This document shows, piece after piece, positions 11,710 to 24,785 of a stretch of DNA of 53,962 nucleotides. Source of the stretch: Nemertoderma westbladi (lineage: Eukaryota; Xenacoelomorpha; Nemertodermatida; Nemertodermatidae); contig JAUCBJ010002850.1 in NCBI GenBank assembly GCA_032718475.1, positions 1-53,962 of the forward strand, given 5' to 3'. The first letter of the stretch is position 1, and each line of letters begins with the position of its first letter. Under the pieces are notes generated by a model. It did no database searches, was not told where the DNA came from, and saw only the letters and a program-made list of their open reading frames with translations. Position numbers and translations under genes: made by a program.

Positions 11710-12210
11710 GTTTTAGTTTGGGACGAGGAATCTAAAGATATGGTAGTTCGCGAAGTCCTCATATGGAACGAAACTGTGGCGAATCTAACTCTAATGGCTC
11801 TGGGAAGTTCAGCTCCGGAAATCCTTCTCGCTATAGTCGAAACTGCTGGCCAACTCGATGAGTCAGGCGAGATTAAGAAGGACAGTCTGGGGGTATTCAC
11901 TATAATCGGGTCGGCCGCCTTTAATTTACTAATAATCTCGGCAATCTGCGTAGCGAGCGTAGATTCGCCGGAGCCGAAACGAATTCGCGAGGTCGGCGTC
12001 TTCATCCTCACCTCTTCGTGGTCAATGTTCGCGTATCTATGGTTACTCATCTCCCTCATCTGGATATCGCCGGGTGAGGTGGATATGATTGAGGCTTGGT
12101 TAACCTTGTCATTCTTCCCGTTGCTAGTGGTTTCGGCATACGCGCAGGATAACGGATGGTGGTGCAGAAAGAAGCAGCACTCTACCTCACAACAACCTCA
12201 GGAACCACAG
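11710..12210 (+). CDS. NCX: Na+/Ca2+ exchanger exon B: TM2-TM5 with the alpha-1 repeat
   Basis: This is the best-conserved exon of the window: residues 79-245, 501 nt, phase 0 at both ends. The acceptor is TTTCTCAG and the donor is CCACAG/GTGAGT. The alpha-1 repeat, which lines the ion pathway, is clear. [20 protein letters not shown] (residues 97-116) forms TM2 with the family's ion-coordinating Glu at position 115. [14 protein letters not shown] (139-152) forms TM3 with Asn150. TM4 is about 173-197 and TM5 about 205-223. A basic tail (WWCRKKQ, 228-234) and a Gln/Pro stretch begin the cytoplasmic loop. The TM3-TM4 turn ([14 protein letters not shown]) differs from the vertebrate form, which argues for an invertebrate branch. 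The last 10 nt of the exon are copied into the downstream minisatellite. Confidence 0.96.
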
Positions 12211-14513
12211 GTGAGTAACCAACGCAACCTGTTAACGCCTCCCCCCCCCCCGGGAACCGCAGGTGAGTAACCAACCCTACCCATAGCAACGACAGCTGAG
12301 TAACCAACCCAACCCATAGCAACGACACCTGAGTAACCAACACTACCCATAGCAACCACACCTGAGTAACCAACCCTACCCATAGCAACGACAGGTGAGT
12401 AACCAACACTACCCATAGCAACCACAGCTGAGTAACCAACCCTACCCATAGCAACCACACCTGAGTAACCAACCCTACCCATAGCAACGACAGGTGAGTA
12501 ACCAACACTACCCATAGCAACCACAGCTGAGTAACCAACACTACCCATAGCAACGACAGGTGAGTAACCAACCCTACCCATAGCAACCACAGCTGAGTAA
12601 CCAACCCTACCCATAGCAACCACAGCTGAGTAACCAACCCTACCCATAGCAACCACAGCTGAGTAACCAACCCTACCCATAGCAACCACACCTGAGTAAC
12701 CAACCCTACCCATAGCAACGACAGGTGAGTAACCAACACTACCCATAGCAACCACAGCTGAGTAACCAACACTACCCATACCAACGACAGGTGAGTAACC
12801 AACCCTACCCATAGCAACCACAGCTGAGTAACCAACCATACCCATAGCAACCACAGCTGAGTAACCAACCCTACCCATAGCAACCACAGCTGAGTAACCA
12901 ACCCTACCCATAGCAACCACACCTGAGTAACCAACCCTACCCATAGCAACGACAGGTGAGTAACCAACCCTACCCATAGCAACCACACCTGAGTAACCAA
13001 CCCTACCCATAGCAACGACAGGTGAGTAACCAACACTACCCATAGCAACCACACCTTAGTAACCAACCCTACCCATAGCAACGACAGGTGAGTAACCAAC
13101 ACTACCCATAGCAACCACAGCTGAGTAACCAACCCTACCCATAGCAACCACACCTGAGTAACCAACCCTACCCATAGCAACGACAGGTGAGTAACCAACA
13201 CTACCCATAGCAACCACAGCTGAGTAACCAACCCTACCCATAGCAACGACAGGTGAGTAACCAACCCTAGCCATAGCAACGACAGCTGAGTAACCAACCC
13301 TACCCTTAGCAACGACAGGTGAGTAACCAACCCTACCCATAGCAACGACACTTGAGTAACCAACCCTACCCTTAGCAACCACAGCTGAGTAACCAACCCT
13401 ACCCTTAGCAACGACAGATGAGTAACCAACCCTACCCATAGCAACGACAGCTGAGTAACCAACCCTACCCTTAGCAACGACAGGTGAGTACCCAACCCTA
13501 CCCATAGCAACCACAGCTGAGTAACCAACCCTACCCATAGCAACGACACCTGAGTAACCAACCCTACCCTTAGCAACAACAGCTGAGTAACCAACCCTAC
13601 CCTTAGCAACGACAGGTGAGTAACCAACCCTACCCATAGCAACCACAGCTGAGTAACCAACCCAACCCATAGCAACCACAGCTGAGTAACCAACCCTACC
13701 CATAGCAACGACACCTGAGTAACCAACCCTACCCATAGCAACGACACCTGAGTAACCAACACTACCCATAGCAACCACAGCTGAGTAACCAACCCTACCC
13801 ATAGCAACCACACCTTAGTAACCAACCCTACCCATAGCAACGACAGGTGAGTAACCAACACTACCCATAGCAACCACAGCTGAGTAACCAACACTACCCA
13901 TAGCAACGACAGGTGAGTAACCAACCCTACCCATAGCAACGACACCTGAGTAACCAACACTTCCCATAGCAACCACAGCTGAGTAACCAACACTACCCAT
14001 AGCAACGACAGGTGAGTAACCAACACTACCCATAGCAACCACAGCTGAGTAACCAACACTTCCCATAGCAACCACACCTGAGTAACCAACCCTACCCATA
14101 TCAACCACAGCTGAGTAACCAACCCTACCCATAGCAACGACAGGTGAGTAACCAACCCAACCCATAGAAACGACAGGTGAGTACCCAACCCTACCCATAG
14201 CAACGACAGGTGAGTAACCAACACTACCCATAGCAACCACAGCTGAGTAACCAACACTTCCCATAGCAACCACAGCTGAGTAACCAACACTACCCATAGC
14301 AACGACAGGTGAGTAACCAACACTACCCATAGCAACCACAGCTGAGTAACCAACACTACCCATAGCAACGACAGGTGAGTAACCTAGCACCCACCTAGTA
14401 ACCGCAGGTGAGTAACAAACACCCATAGTAAACCGCAGGTCTGTACCCAAACTTCCCTTAGCAACAGCGGCTGAGTACCAAAACCTCCCCTAGCAACCTC
14501 GGGTTAGTAACCC
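12211..14513 (+). repeat. 33-bp minisatellite built from the exon B splice donor
   Basis: The array begins at the authentic donor. The boundary segment GGAACCACAG/GTGAGTAACC (12201-12220) is first repeated at 12253-12272 as GGAACCGCAG/GTGAGTAACC. It then becomes a 33-bp unit of the form CAACSACAG, GTGAGTAACC, AACCCTACCCATAG repeated about 66 times. About two dozen units keep GTGAGT. The others carry CTGAGT (mostly after CACAG or CACAC), TTGAGT, ATGAGT or CTTAGT. Units degrade after 14390. Each unit also has CCCATAG just before its exon-like 9 nt. Long minus-strand ORFs here (up to 728 codons) are repeat translations. Confidence 0.97.
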
Positions 14514-14948
14514 CCACACACCCCAGCTATCTCATGCGTCACTCTATCAGCCGTATTACATCCACACCAACTCTTGAATTACTTTATTAAAACTGGCTTC
14601 CTTTCAACTCGTTTTGTTGTTTACTAAATTGATGGAGTTTTATCTGCCGCTGTGCATTACCGTCATTAATAAAGGATTTTGTTATGTAAATCCCTTTCAC
14701 TCACACCTACATACAACCGTGCTAAATATTATTGTCATTCTGTATGAGGGAGGGATGTTTCCTATTTTATTACCCAAAGTCAATAAATATCATGGAGTTT
14801 TCCATTTAACTGCCAGCTTAAATAGCCTGGTTGCTAGGTTCTCTGGCTGTTTTAAGTTCCCAAAATTGTAGCTTTTTATTTTACTTTTAATTATTATAGG
14901 ATTAACTCATCAGCAGTTCCGATTAATAGGCAATTTATACCTCATAGA
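14514..14948. other. Intron B spacer
   Basis: Unique sequence between two arrays. A short plus-strand ORF at 14614-14871 has no recognisable domain and sits inside the intron; I do not call it a gene. Confidence 0.6.
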
Positions 14949-15320
14949 CCTAGAGACCAGCTAGACCATGGCCTAGAGACCAGCTAGACCATGGCCTAGA
15001 GACCAGCTAGACCATGGCTTAGAGACCAGCTAGACCATGGCCTAGAGACCAGGTAGACCATGGCCTAGAGACCAGCTAGACCATGGCCTAGAGACCAGCT
15101 AGACCGTGGCCTAGAGACCAGCTAGACCATGACCTAGAGATCAGCTAGACCATAGCCTATAGATAAGCTAGACCATGGCCTAGAGACCAGCTAGACCATG
15201 GCCTAGAGACCAGCTAGACCGTGGTGGCCTAGAGACCAGTTAGACCATGGCCTAGAGACCAGCTATACCTTGGCCTAGAGGCCAGCTAGATCCTGGCCTA
15301 GAGGCCAGCTAGATCATGGA
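14949..15320. repeat. 23-bp minisatellite array (about 16 copies)
   Basis: The unit TAGAGACCAGCTAGACCATG followed by GCC repeats about 16 times with few changes. One unit has an inserted TGG near 15210. The last units diverge (GGCCAGCTAGATC). The unit contains the palindrome CCATGG and the inverted pair CTAG/CTAG. Confidence 0.95.
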
Positions 15321-16640
15321 CAAGGACAGCTAGCAGCTAACTATATTATTGCGCACTTATTTTGACGTTAATTTATGTATCTCTCATCGGTGTAATCTGT
15401 GTAATTCTGTCGGGATCATCAGTGTAATATTGAGTATCTCTTCCGTGTTGGTCGTTATTTTATTTCATAATTTTATTAATTAAATTCCCGGCATGTCCGG
15501 TAGCCCCAGGTAACCGAACCGTAACCTTTCTTGTACGTTGTACGTACGTTGTACTAGTACCGTTGTTAATTGTACGAACTTAGTACAACTACATTAGGCT
15601 GTTACCGCCCGAATTTATATTGCCATTCTCGCACCTACTGTATTAGGGAATTCAATTCAAGGGAAAAATTCCCCATATTATAGTAGAAAGTCGCACTAAT
15701 TGTATCCCCAGTAAAATTTTTTCCAACTCCAAGGATACCTGTGTGCAGTAGCCACTCCCCCTGTTGTTGGAAACTCAAGGTCGGTTCTCATATTTTACAT
15801 GACACAAACTCCTGATTAGGGAGTTACTCCTTACCCATCGATCTTCCGCCATTAACTACCTACACCACCCCCCTCCCACCCAATTGACTCTGTTGTCCTC
15901 TCCTCTCTCCCATTTACAGTGAAATAATTGATGAGTTTGTCAGTTAAACCTGGTAAATCCTCTATTTGAATCTGAGATACACTATTAGTACATATCCCCT
16001 ACTCTACTCAGTACTAACAATGATCGTTCAGTAATCACTGCTATTCACCATCACTGCTAGTCCCTTATTGTAGTTTACTAACTGTGGACAAGGAAATGTC
16101 TTTTTAATAATTAATTTATCATTACAATTCTACGGGCTGCCTGAGGCCACTATTCCATAATGGGTTCGTTAGTAGCGCTTCACAACACAGTAGCGATATT
16201 TGTCTGCTTCCGATAACGTTACACCTAATTGCCTTCTGCCATGATGGGGTTCTGATCTCTCCAATCGTCCTACCCCATTTCCCTAATGCATTTATTTTGC
16301 ATCAGCCCTTTGTTTGGGGGTAAGGTATGTTGTCAGGTAACCCCCCCCCCCCCCCCCCCAAGATTCAAAGTTTCCGGAATTTCTTCCCAACTTCCTGAGA
16401 CAATTGATTGATTGATTTATTAACCCGGATGATTAATTTATGGCCGCTGCGCAAACACCGTTGAGACAGGCCCAGGGAGACTCGCCTAACTTTCTATCAG
16501 CAACATTCAACTCCGCTGTTCCTCTTCCTTATTAATCGGGAATTTATAATGCGTGGTATCCTTAGTTACGCTGACAGTTTGGGTGTGCACTCTAGTACTC
16601 TAGTAATTTGAAAACAATTTTATCACTTTAGGATGGCGGC
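15321..16640. other. Intron B spacer with a poly-C run
   Basis: Unique sequence without a recognised gene. It contains a short GTACGTTGTACGTACGTTGT motif near 15534 and a run of about 19 C at 16341-16359. Homopolymers of this length are prone to miscounting in assembly. Confidence 0.6.
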
Positions 16641-16649
16641 TATTCGTCA

Positions 16650-16835
16650 TCCCAGTGGGTGACCACTCCACCAGTTACCGTGAGGTGTCGTCATCCGGTT
16701 TGATTCTAGTTGGGATGTCCCGGGTTCGAGTCCGTGCCGAGCAAATTACAATTTGGGGACATTTTACCGCCAACCCGCACCCCAATCGATATGGGTACCT
16801 GGCTTCGTCAGGGGTAGTAAAGAAAAGGGGTTGGA
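16650..16835 (+). mobile_element. Probable tRNA-derived SINE
   Basis: The sequence has an RNA polymerase III B box, GGTTCGAGTCC, at 16723-16733 in the setting TCCCGGGTTCGAGTCCGTGC. About 60 bp upstream is GACCACTCCACCAG, a segment also found in the second putative SINE near 53575 (minus strand). Downstream is a tRNA-unrelated body containing ATGGGTACCTGGCTTCG at about 16791. The A box is not clear. Boundaries and any target duplication could not be placed. The two ORFs overlapping it are not genes. Confidence 0.6.
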
Positions 16836-17342
16836 TAGTTACTGAGTGTTCACGGAGTTCGTGTGCCGACTTTCCTGCCTTATACTGTAGGTAACAGCCA
16901 AGAGAGATAAGCCTTCGGGTTGCCTCCACTGTTATTTGATTCACTTACACCAATAAGTTTACTTTACCATGACCTACTATAGTAGGTCATGACTTTACTT
17001 TATGGTGGCGGCGGAATGGCCAGCCAATTAGTTGAATGAACCAATTTATTGAACGGGGCCTTTTATTAGCGTAGGCGTACCCCCGTACGCGTATTATTTG
17101 TGTCTGTCTCTCAGTCGGCTGTTTACTGGTAGGCCCTAATGTTGTTACCAGTAAAAATAATAGAGCTGTGCAAATTAGTGACAATTTTCATGAAATTCGC
17201 TTATAAATAAATTTTCCTATTAGCGGGCCTCTGTTACTGTTATCATATAAAGTACTACATTACATGCCACTAAGTATATACAGTATACTGTAGTTATCTT
17301 TGCAAGCGAATAATTCTGAGGGTAGCCCAGTTGAATAGCAAT
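16836..17342. other. Intron B spacer with a perfect 24-bp palindrome
   Basis: No gene recognised. A perfect 24-bp palindrome lies at 16968-16991 (CATGACCTACTA and its reverse complement). The remaining sequence is unremarkable until the 28-bp array begins. Confidence 0.7.
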
Positions 17343-20300
17343 AGTGAATCGTACGTGCCAGTACTAAAGTTAGCTGCCATATGTACCAGTACCAGTAATA
17401 CAGTTAGCTGCTATATACGTGGTACTACAGTTACTGTAGCTGCTATACGTACCGGTACTACAGTTAGATGTAGCTGCTATACGTACCTGTTGCCTACTAC
17501 AGTTAGCTGCTATACATAGCGGTACTACAATTAGATGTAGCTGCTATATGTACCAGTACTACAGTTACCTGCTACGCGTACCGGTACCGGTACTACATTT
17601 AGCTGCTCTATGTACCGGTATTATTGTTAGCTGTAGCTGCTATACGTACCTGTATTACAGTTGGTTATACGTACCGGTCCGGTACTACACTAAGCTGTAG
17701 CTGCTATACGTACCGGCACTACAGTTATCTGATATACGTACCAGTACTACAGTTAGCTTATGCTGCTATACGTACCGGTACTACAGGTAGCTCTATATGT
17801 GCCGGTACTATAGTTAGCTGCTATACGTAACGGCAGTACAGTTAGCTGCTATACGTACCGGTATTACAGTTAGCTGCTATATATGTACCGGTACTACAGT
17901 TAGTTGTTATACGTCCCGGTACTACATTTAGTTGTTATACGTACCGGTACTACAGTTAGCTGCTATACGTACCGGTACTACAGTTAGCTGCTATATATGT
18001 ACCGGTACTACAGTTAGCTGATATACGTACCGGTACTACAGTTAGCTGCTATACGTACCGGTACTACAGTTAGCTGCTATACGTACCTGTACTACAGGTA
18101 GCTGCTATACGTACTGGTACTACAGTTAGCTGCTATACGTACCGGTACTACAGTTAGCTGTAGCTGCTATACGTACCTGTACTACAGGTAGCTGCTATAC
18201 GTACCTGTACTACAGGTAGCTGCTATACGTACTGGTACTACAGTTAGCTGCTATACGTACCGGTACTACAGTTAGCTGCTATATATGTACCGGTACTACA
18301 GTTAGCTGATATACGTACCGGTACTACAGTTAGCTGCTATACGTACCGGTACTACAGTTAGCTGCTATACGTACCTGTACTACAGGTAGCTGCTATACGT
18401 ACTGGTACTACAGTTAGCTGCTATACGTACCGGTACTACAGTTAGCTGTAGCTGCTATACGTACCTGTACTACAGGTAGCTGCTATACGTACCTGTACTA
18501 CAGGTAGCTGCTATACGTACTGGTACTACAGTTAGCTGCTATACGTACCTGTACTACAGTTAGCTGCTATACGTACCTGTACTACAGTTAGCTGCTATAC
18601 GTACCTGTACTACAGTTAGCTGCTATACGTACCTGTACTACAGTTAGCTGCTATACGTACCTGTACTACAGGTAGCTGCTATACGTACTGGTACTACAGT
18701 TAGCTGCTATACGTACCTGTACTACAGTTAGCTGCTATACGTACCGGTACTACAGTTAGCTGCTATACGTACCTGTACTACAGTTAGCTGCTATACGTAC
18801 CTGTACTACAGTTAGCTGCTATACGTACCTGTACTACAGGTAGCTGCTATACATACCGGTACTACAGTTAGCTGCTATACGTACCGGTACTACAGTTAGC
18901 TGCTATGCGTACCTGTACTACAGGTAGCTGCTATACGTACTGGTACTACACTTAGCTGCTATACGTACCGGTACTACAGTTAGCTGCTATACGTACTTGT
19001 ACTACAGGTAGCTGCTATACGTACCGGTACTACAGTTAGCTGCTATACGTACCGGTACTACAGTTAGCTGATATACGTACCTGTACTACAGTTAGCTGCT
19101 ATACGTACTGGTACTACAGTTAGCTGCTATACGTACCGGTACTACAGTTAGCTGCTATACGTACTGGTACTACAGTTACCTGCTATACGTACCGGTACTA
19201 CAGTTAGCTGCTATACGTACCGGCACTACAGTTAGCTGTAGCTGCTATACGTACCGGTACTACAGTTAGCTGCTATACGTACCGGTACTACAGTTAGCTG
19301 CTATGCGTACCTGTACTACAGGTAGCTGCTATACGTACCGGTACTACAGGTAGCTGCTATACGTACCGGTACTACAGTTAGCTGCTATACGTACCGGTAC
19401 TACAGTTAGCTGCTATACGTACCGGTACTACAGTTAGCTGCTATACGTACTGGTACCACAGTTAGCTGCTATACGTACCTGTACTACAGTTAGCTGCTAT
19501 ACGTACCGGCACTACAGTTAGCTATAGCTGCTATACGTACCGGCAGTACAGTTAGCTGCTATATATGTACCGGTACTACAGTTAGCTGATATACTTTCCC
19601 GTACTACAGTTAGCTGTAGCTGCTATATGTACCGGTATTATAGTTAGTTGTTATACGTACCGGTACTACAGTTAGCTGTAGCTGCTATATGTACCGGTAT
19701 TATAGTTGGTTGTTATACGTCCCGGTACTACAGTTAGCTGCTATACGTACCGGCACTACAGTTAGCTGTAGCTGCTATACATACCGGTACTACAGTTAGC
19801 TGATTTACGTACCGGTACTACAGTTAGCTGCTATACATACCGGTACTACAGTTAGCTGCTATACGTACTTGTACTACAGATAGCTGCTATACGTACTGGT
19901 ACTACAGTTAGCTGCTATACGTACCGGTACTACAGTTAGCTGCTATACGTACCGGTACTACAGTTAGCTGCTATACGTACCGGTACTACAGTTAGCTGCT
20001 ATACGTACCTGTACTACAGTTAGCTGCTATACGTACCTGTACTACAGTTAGCTGCTATACGTACCGGTACTACAGTTAGCTGCTATACGTACCGGTACTA
20101 CAGTTAGCTGCTATACGTACCGGTACTACAGTTAGCTGCTATACGTACCGGTACTACAGTTAGCTGCTATACGTACCGGTACTACAGTTAGCTGCTATAC
20201 GTACCTGGTACTACAGATAGCTGCTATACGTACCTGTACTACAGTTAGCTGCTATACGTACCGGTACTACAGTTAGCTGCTATACGTACCGGTACTACAG

Positions 20301-23300
20301 TTAGCTGCTATACGTACCGGTACTACAGTTAGCTGCTATACGTACCGGTACTACAGTTAGCTGCTATACGTACCGGTACTACAGTTAGCTGCTATACGTA
20401 CCTGTACTACAGTTAGCTGCTATACGTACCTGTACTACAGTTAGCTGCTATACGTACCGGTACTACAGTTAGCTGCTATACGTACTGGTACTACAGTTAG
20501 CTGCTATACGTACCGGTACTACAGTTAGCTGCTATACGTACCGGTACTACAGTTAGCTGCTATACGTACCGGTACTACAGTTAGCTGCTATACGTACCGG
20601 TACTACAGTTAGCTGCGTATACGTACTGGTACCTACAGTTAGCTGCTATACGTACCGGTACTACAGTTAGCTGATTTACGTACCGGTACTACAGTTAGCT
20701 GCTATACGTACCGGTACTACAGTTAGCTGCTATACGTACCGGTACTACAGTTAGCTGCTATACGTACCTGGTACTACAGTTAGCTGCTATACGTACCGGT
20801 ACTACAGTTAGCTGCTATACGTACCGGTACTACAGTTAGCTGCTATACGTACCGGTACTACAGTTAGCTGCTATACGTACCTGTACTACAGTTAGCTGCT
20901 ATACGTACCGGTACTACAGTTAGCTGCTATACGTACCGGTACTACAGTTAGCTGCTATACGTACCGGTACTACAGTTAGCTGCTATACGTACCTGTACTA
21001 CAGTTAGCTGCTATACGTACCTGTACTACAGTTAGCTGCTATACGTACCGGTACTACAGTTAGCTGCTATACGTACCGGTACTACAGTTAGCTGCTATAC
21101 GTACCGGTACTACAGTTAGCTGCTATACGTACCGGTACTACAGTTAGCTGCTATACGTACCGGTACTACAGTTAGCTGCTATACGTACCGGTACTACAGT
21201 TAGCTGCTATACGTACCGGTACTACAGTTAGCTGCTATACGTACCGGTACTACAGTTAGCTGCTATACGTACCGGTACTACAGTTAGCTGCTATACGTAC
21301 CGGTACTACAGTTAGCTGCTATACGTACCGGTACTACAGTTAGCTGCTATACGTACCGGTACTACAGTTAGCTGCTATACGTACCGGTACTACAGTTAGC
21401 TGCTATACGTACCGGTACTACAGTTAGCTGCTATACGTACCGGTACTACAGTTAGCTGCTATACGTACCGGTACTACAGTTAGCTGCTATACGTACCTGT
21501 ACTACAGTTAGCTGCTATACGTACCGGTACTACAGTTAGCTGCTATACGTACCGGTACTACAGTTAGCTGCTATACGTACCGGTACTACAGTTAGCTGCT
21601 ATACGTACCGGTACTACAGTTAGCTGCTATACGTACCGGTACTACAGTTAGCTGCTATACGTACCGGTACTACAGTTAGCTGCTATACGTACCGGTACTA
21701 CAGTTAGCTGCTATACGTACCGGTACTACAGTTAGCTGCTATACGTACCGGTACTACAGGTAGCTGCTATACGTACCGGTACTACAGTTAGCTGCTATAC
21801 GTACCGGTACTACAGTTAGCTGCTATACGTACCGGTACTACAGTTAGCTGCTATACGTACCTGTACTACAGTTAGCTGCTATACGTACCTGTACTACAGT
21901 TAGCTGCTATACGTACCGGTACTACAGTTAGCTGCTATACGTACCGGTACTACAGTTAGCTGCTATACGTACCGGTACTACAGTGTAGCTGCTATACGTA
22001 CCGGTACTACAGTTAGCTGCTATACGTACCGGTACTACAGTTAGCTGCTATACGTACCGGTACTACAGTTAGCTGCTATACGTACCTGTACTACAGTTAG
22101 CTGCTATACGTACCGGTACTACAGTTAGCTGCTATACGTACCTGTACTACAGTTAGCTGCTATACGTACCGGTACTACAGTTAGCTGCTATACGTACCGG
22201 TACTACAGTTAGCTGCTATACGTACCGGTACTACAGTTAGCTGCTATACGTACCGGTACTACAGTTAGCTGCTATAACCACTACATAGCTGCTATACGTA
22301 CCGGTACTACAGTTAGCTGCTATACGTACCGGTACTACAGTTAGCTGCTATACGTACCTGTACTACAGTTAGCTGCTATACGTACCGGTACTACAGTTAG
22401 CTGCTATACGTACCTGTACTACAGGTAGCTGCTATACGTACCTGTACTACAGTTAGCTGCTATACGTACCGGTACTACAGTTAGCTGCTATACGTACCGG
22501 TACTACAGTTAGCTGCTATACGTACCGGTACTACAGTTAGCTGCTATACGTACCTGTACTACAGGTAGCTGCTATACGTACCGGTACTACAGTTAGCTGC
22601 TATACGTACCGGTACTACAGTTAGCTGCTATACGTACCTGTACTACAGTTAGCTGCTATACGTACCGGTACTACAGTTAGCTGCTATACGTACCGGTACT
22701 ACAGTTAGCTGCTATACGTACCTGTACTACAGTTAGCTGCTATACGTACCGGTACTACAGTTAGCTGCTATACGTACCGGTACTACAGTTAGCTGCTATA
22801 CGTACCTGTACTACAGGTAGCTGCTATACGTACCTGTACTACAGTTAGCTGCTATACGTACCGGTACTACAGTTAGCTGCTATACGTACCGGTACTACAG
22901 TTAGCTGCTATACGTACCTGTACTACAGCTGCTAGCTGCTACTACGTACCGTACTACAGTAGCTGCTATACGTACCGGTACTACAGTTAGCTGTAGCTGC
23001 TATACGTACCGGTACTACAGTTAGCTGCTATACGTACCTGTACTACAGTTAGCTGCTATACGTACCGGTACTACAGTTAGCTGCTATACGTACCGGTACT
23101 ACAGTTAGCTGCTATACGTACCTGTACTACAGTTAGCTGCTATACGTACCGGTACTACAGTTAGCTGCTATACGTACCGGTACTACAGTTAGCTGCTATA
23201 CGTACCTGTACTACAGGTAGCTGCTATACGTACCTGTACTACAGGTAACTGCTATACGTACCGGTACTACAGTTAGCTGCTATACGTACCGGTACTACAG

Positions 23301-24785
23301 TTAGCTGCTATACGTACCGGTACTACAGTTAGCTGCTATACGTACCTGTACTACAGGTAGCTGCTATACGTACCTGTACTACAGGTAACTGCTATACGTA
23401 CCGGTACTACAGTTAGCTGCTATACGTACCTGTACTACAGTTAGCTGCTATACGTACCGGTACTACAGTTAGCTGCTATACGTACCTGTACTACAGGTAG
23501 CTGCTATACGTACCTGTACTACAGTTAGCTGCTATACGTACCTGGTACTACAGTTAGCTGCTATACGTACTGGTACTACAGTTAGCTGCTATACGTACCG
23601 GTACTACAGTTAGCTGCTATACGTACCGGTACTACAGTTAGCTGCTATACGTACTGGTACTACAGTTAGCTGCTATACGTACCGGTACTACAGTTAGCTG
23701 CTATACGTACCGGTACTACAGTTAGCTGCTATACGTACCTGTACTACAGCTGCATAGCTGCTTACCACTATAACCACTTACATAGCTGCTATACGTACCG
23801 GAACTACAGTTAGCTGTAGCTGCTATACGTACCGGTACTACAGTTAGCCGCTAAACGTACCGGCACTACAGTTAGCTGTAGCTGCTATACGTACCGGTAC
23901 TACAGTTAGCTGATTTACGTACCGGTACTACAGTTAGCTGCTATACGTACCGGCACTACAGTTAGCTGTAGCTGCTATACGTACCGGTACTACAGTTAGC
24001 TGATTTACGTACCTGTACTACAGTTAGCTGCTATACGTACCGGCACCACAGTTAGCTGTAGCTGCTATACGTACCGGTACTACAGTTAGCTGATTTACGT
24101 ACCGGTACTACAGTTAGCTGCTATACGTACTGGTACTACAGTTAGCTGCTATACGTACCTGTACTACAGTTAGCTGCTATACGTACCGGTACTACAGTTA
24201 ACTGCTATACGTACCTGTACTACAGGTAGCTGCTATACGTACCGGTACTACAGTTAGCTGCTATACGTACTGGTACTACAGTTAGCTGCTATACGTACCT
24301 GTACTACAGTTAGCTGCTATACGTACCGGTACTACAGTTAACTGCTATACGTACTGGTACTACAGTTAGCTGTAGCTGCTATACATACCGGTACTACAGT
24401 TAGCTGATTTACGTACCGGTACTACAGTTAGCTGCTATACGTACTGGTACTACAGTTAGCTGCTATACGTACCTGTACTACAGTTAGCTGCTATACGTAC
24501 CGGTACTACAGTTAACTGCTATACGTACCTGTACTACAGGTAGCTGCTATACGTACCGGTACTACAGTTAGCTGCTATACGTACTGGTACTACAGTTAGC
24601 TGCTATACGTACCTGTACTACAGTTAGCTGCTATACGTACCGGTACTACAGTTAACTGCTATACGTACTGGTACTACAGTTAGCTGTAGCTGCTATACAT
24701 ACCGGTACTACAGTTAGCTGTAGCTGCTATACATACCGGTACTACAGTTAGCTGATTTACGTACCGGTACTACAGTTACCTGCTA
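17343..24785. repeat. 7.4-kb 28-bp minisatellite array (about 260 copies)
   Basis: The unit is GTACCGGTAC, TACAGTTAGC, TGCTATAC. The core GTACCGGTAC is a perfect palindrome. Common variants are CCTGTAC and CTGGTAC in place of CCGGTAC, GGTAGC for GTTAGC, a 6-bp extension (GTTAGCTGTAGC), and GATTTAC or GATATAC for GCTATAC. Homogeneity is highest at about 20000-23700 and lower at both edges (17.3-17.9 kb and 23.8-24.8 kb), the usual pattern of an array homogenised from its centre. Irregular junctions occur near 22275, 22930 and 23750 (ATAACCACTACATAG-like). No coding capacity. Confidence 0.97.

Noticed and set aside
12182-14450. Minus-strand ORFs of 211-728 codons (VGLVTQLWLLW-type repeats)
   Set aside because: Translations of the 33-bp array, whose unit length is a multiple of three. 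The array is explained by splice-donor duplication on the other strand.
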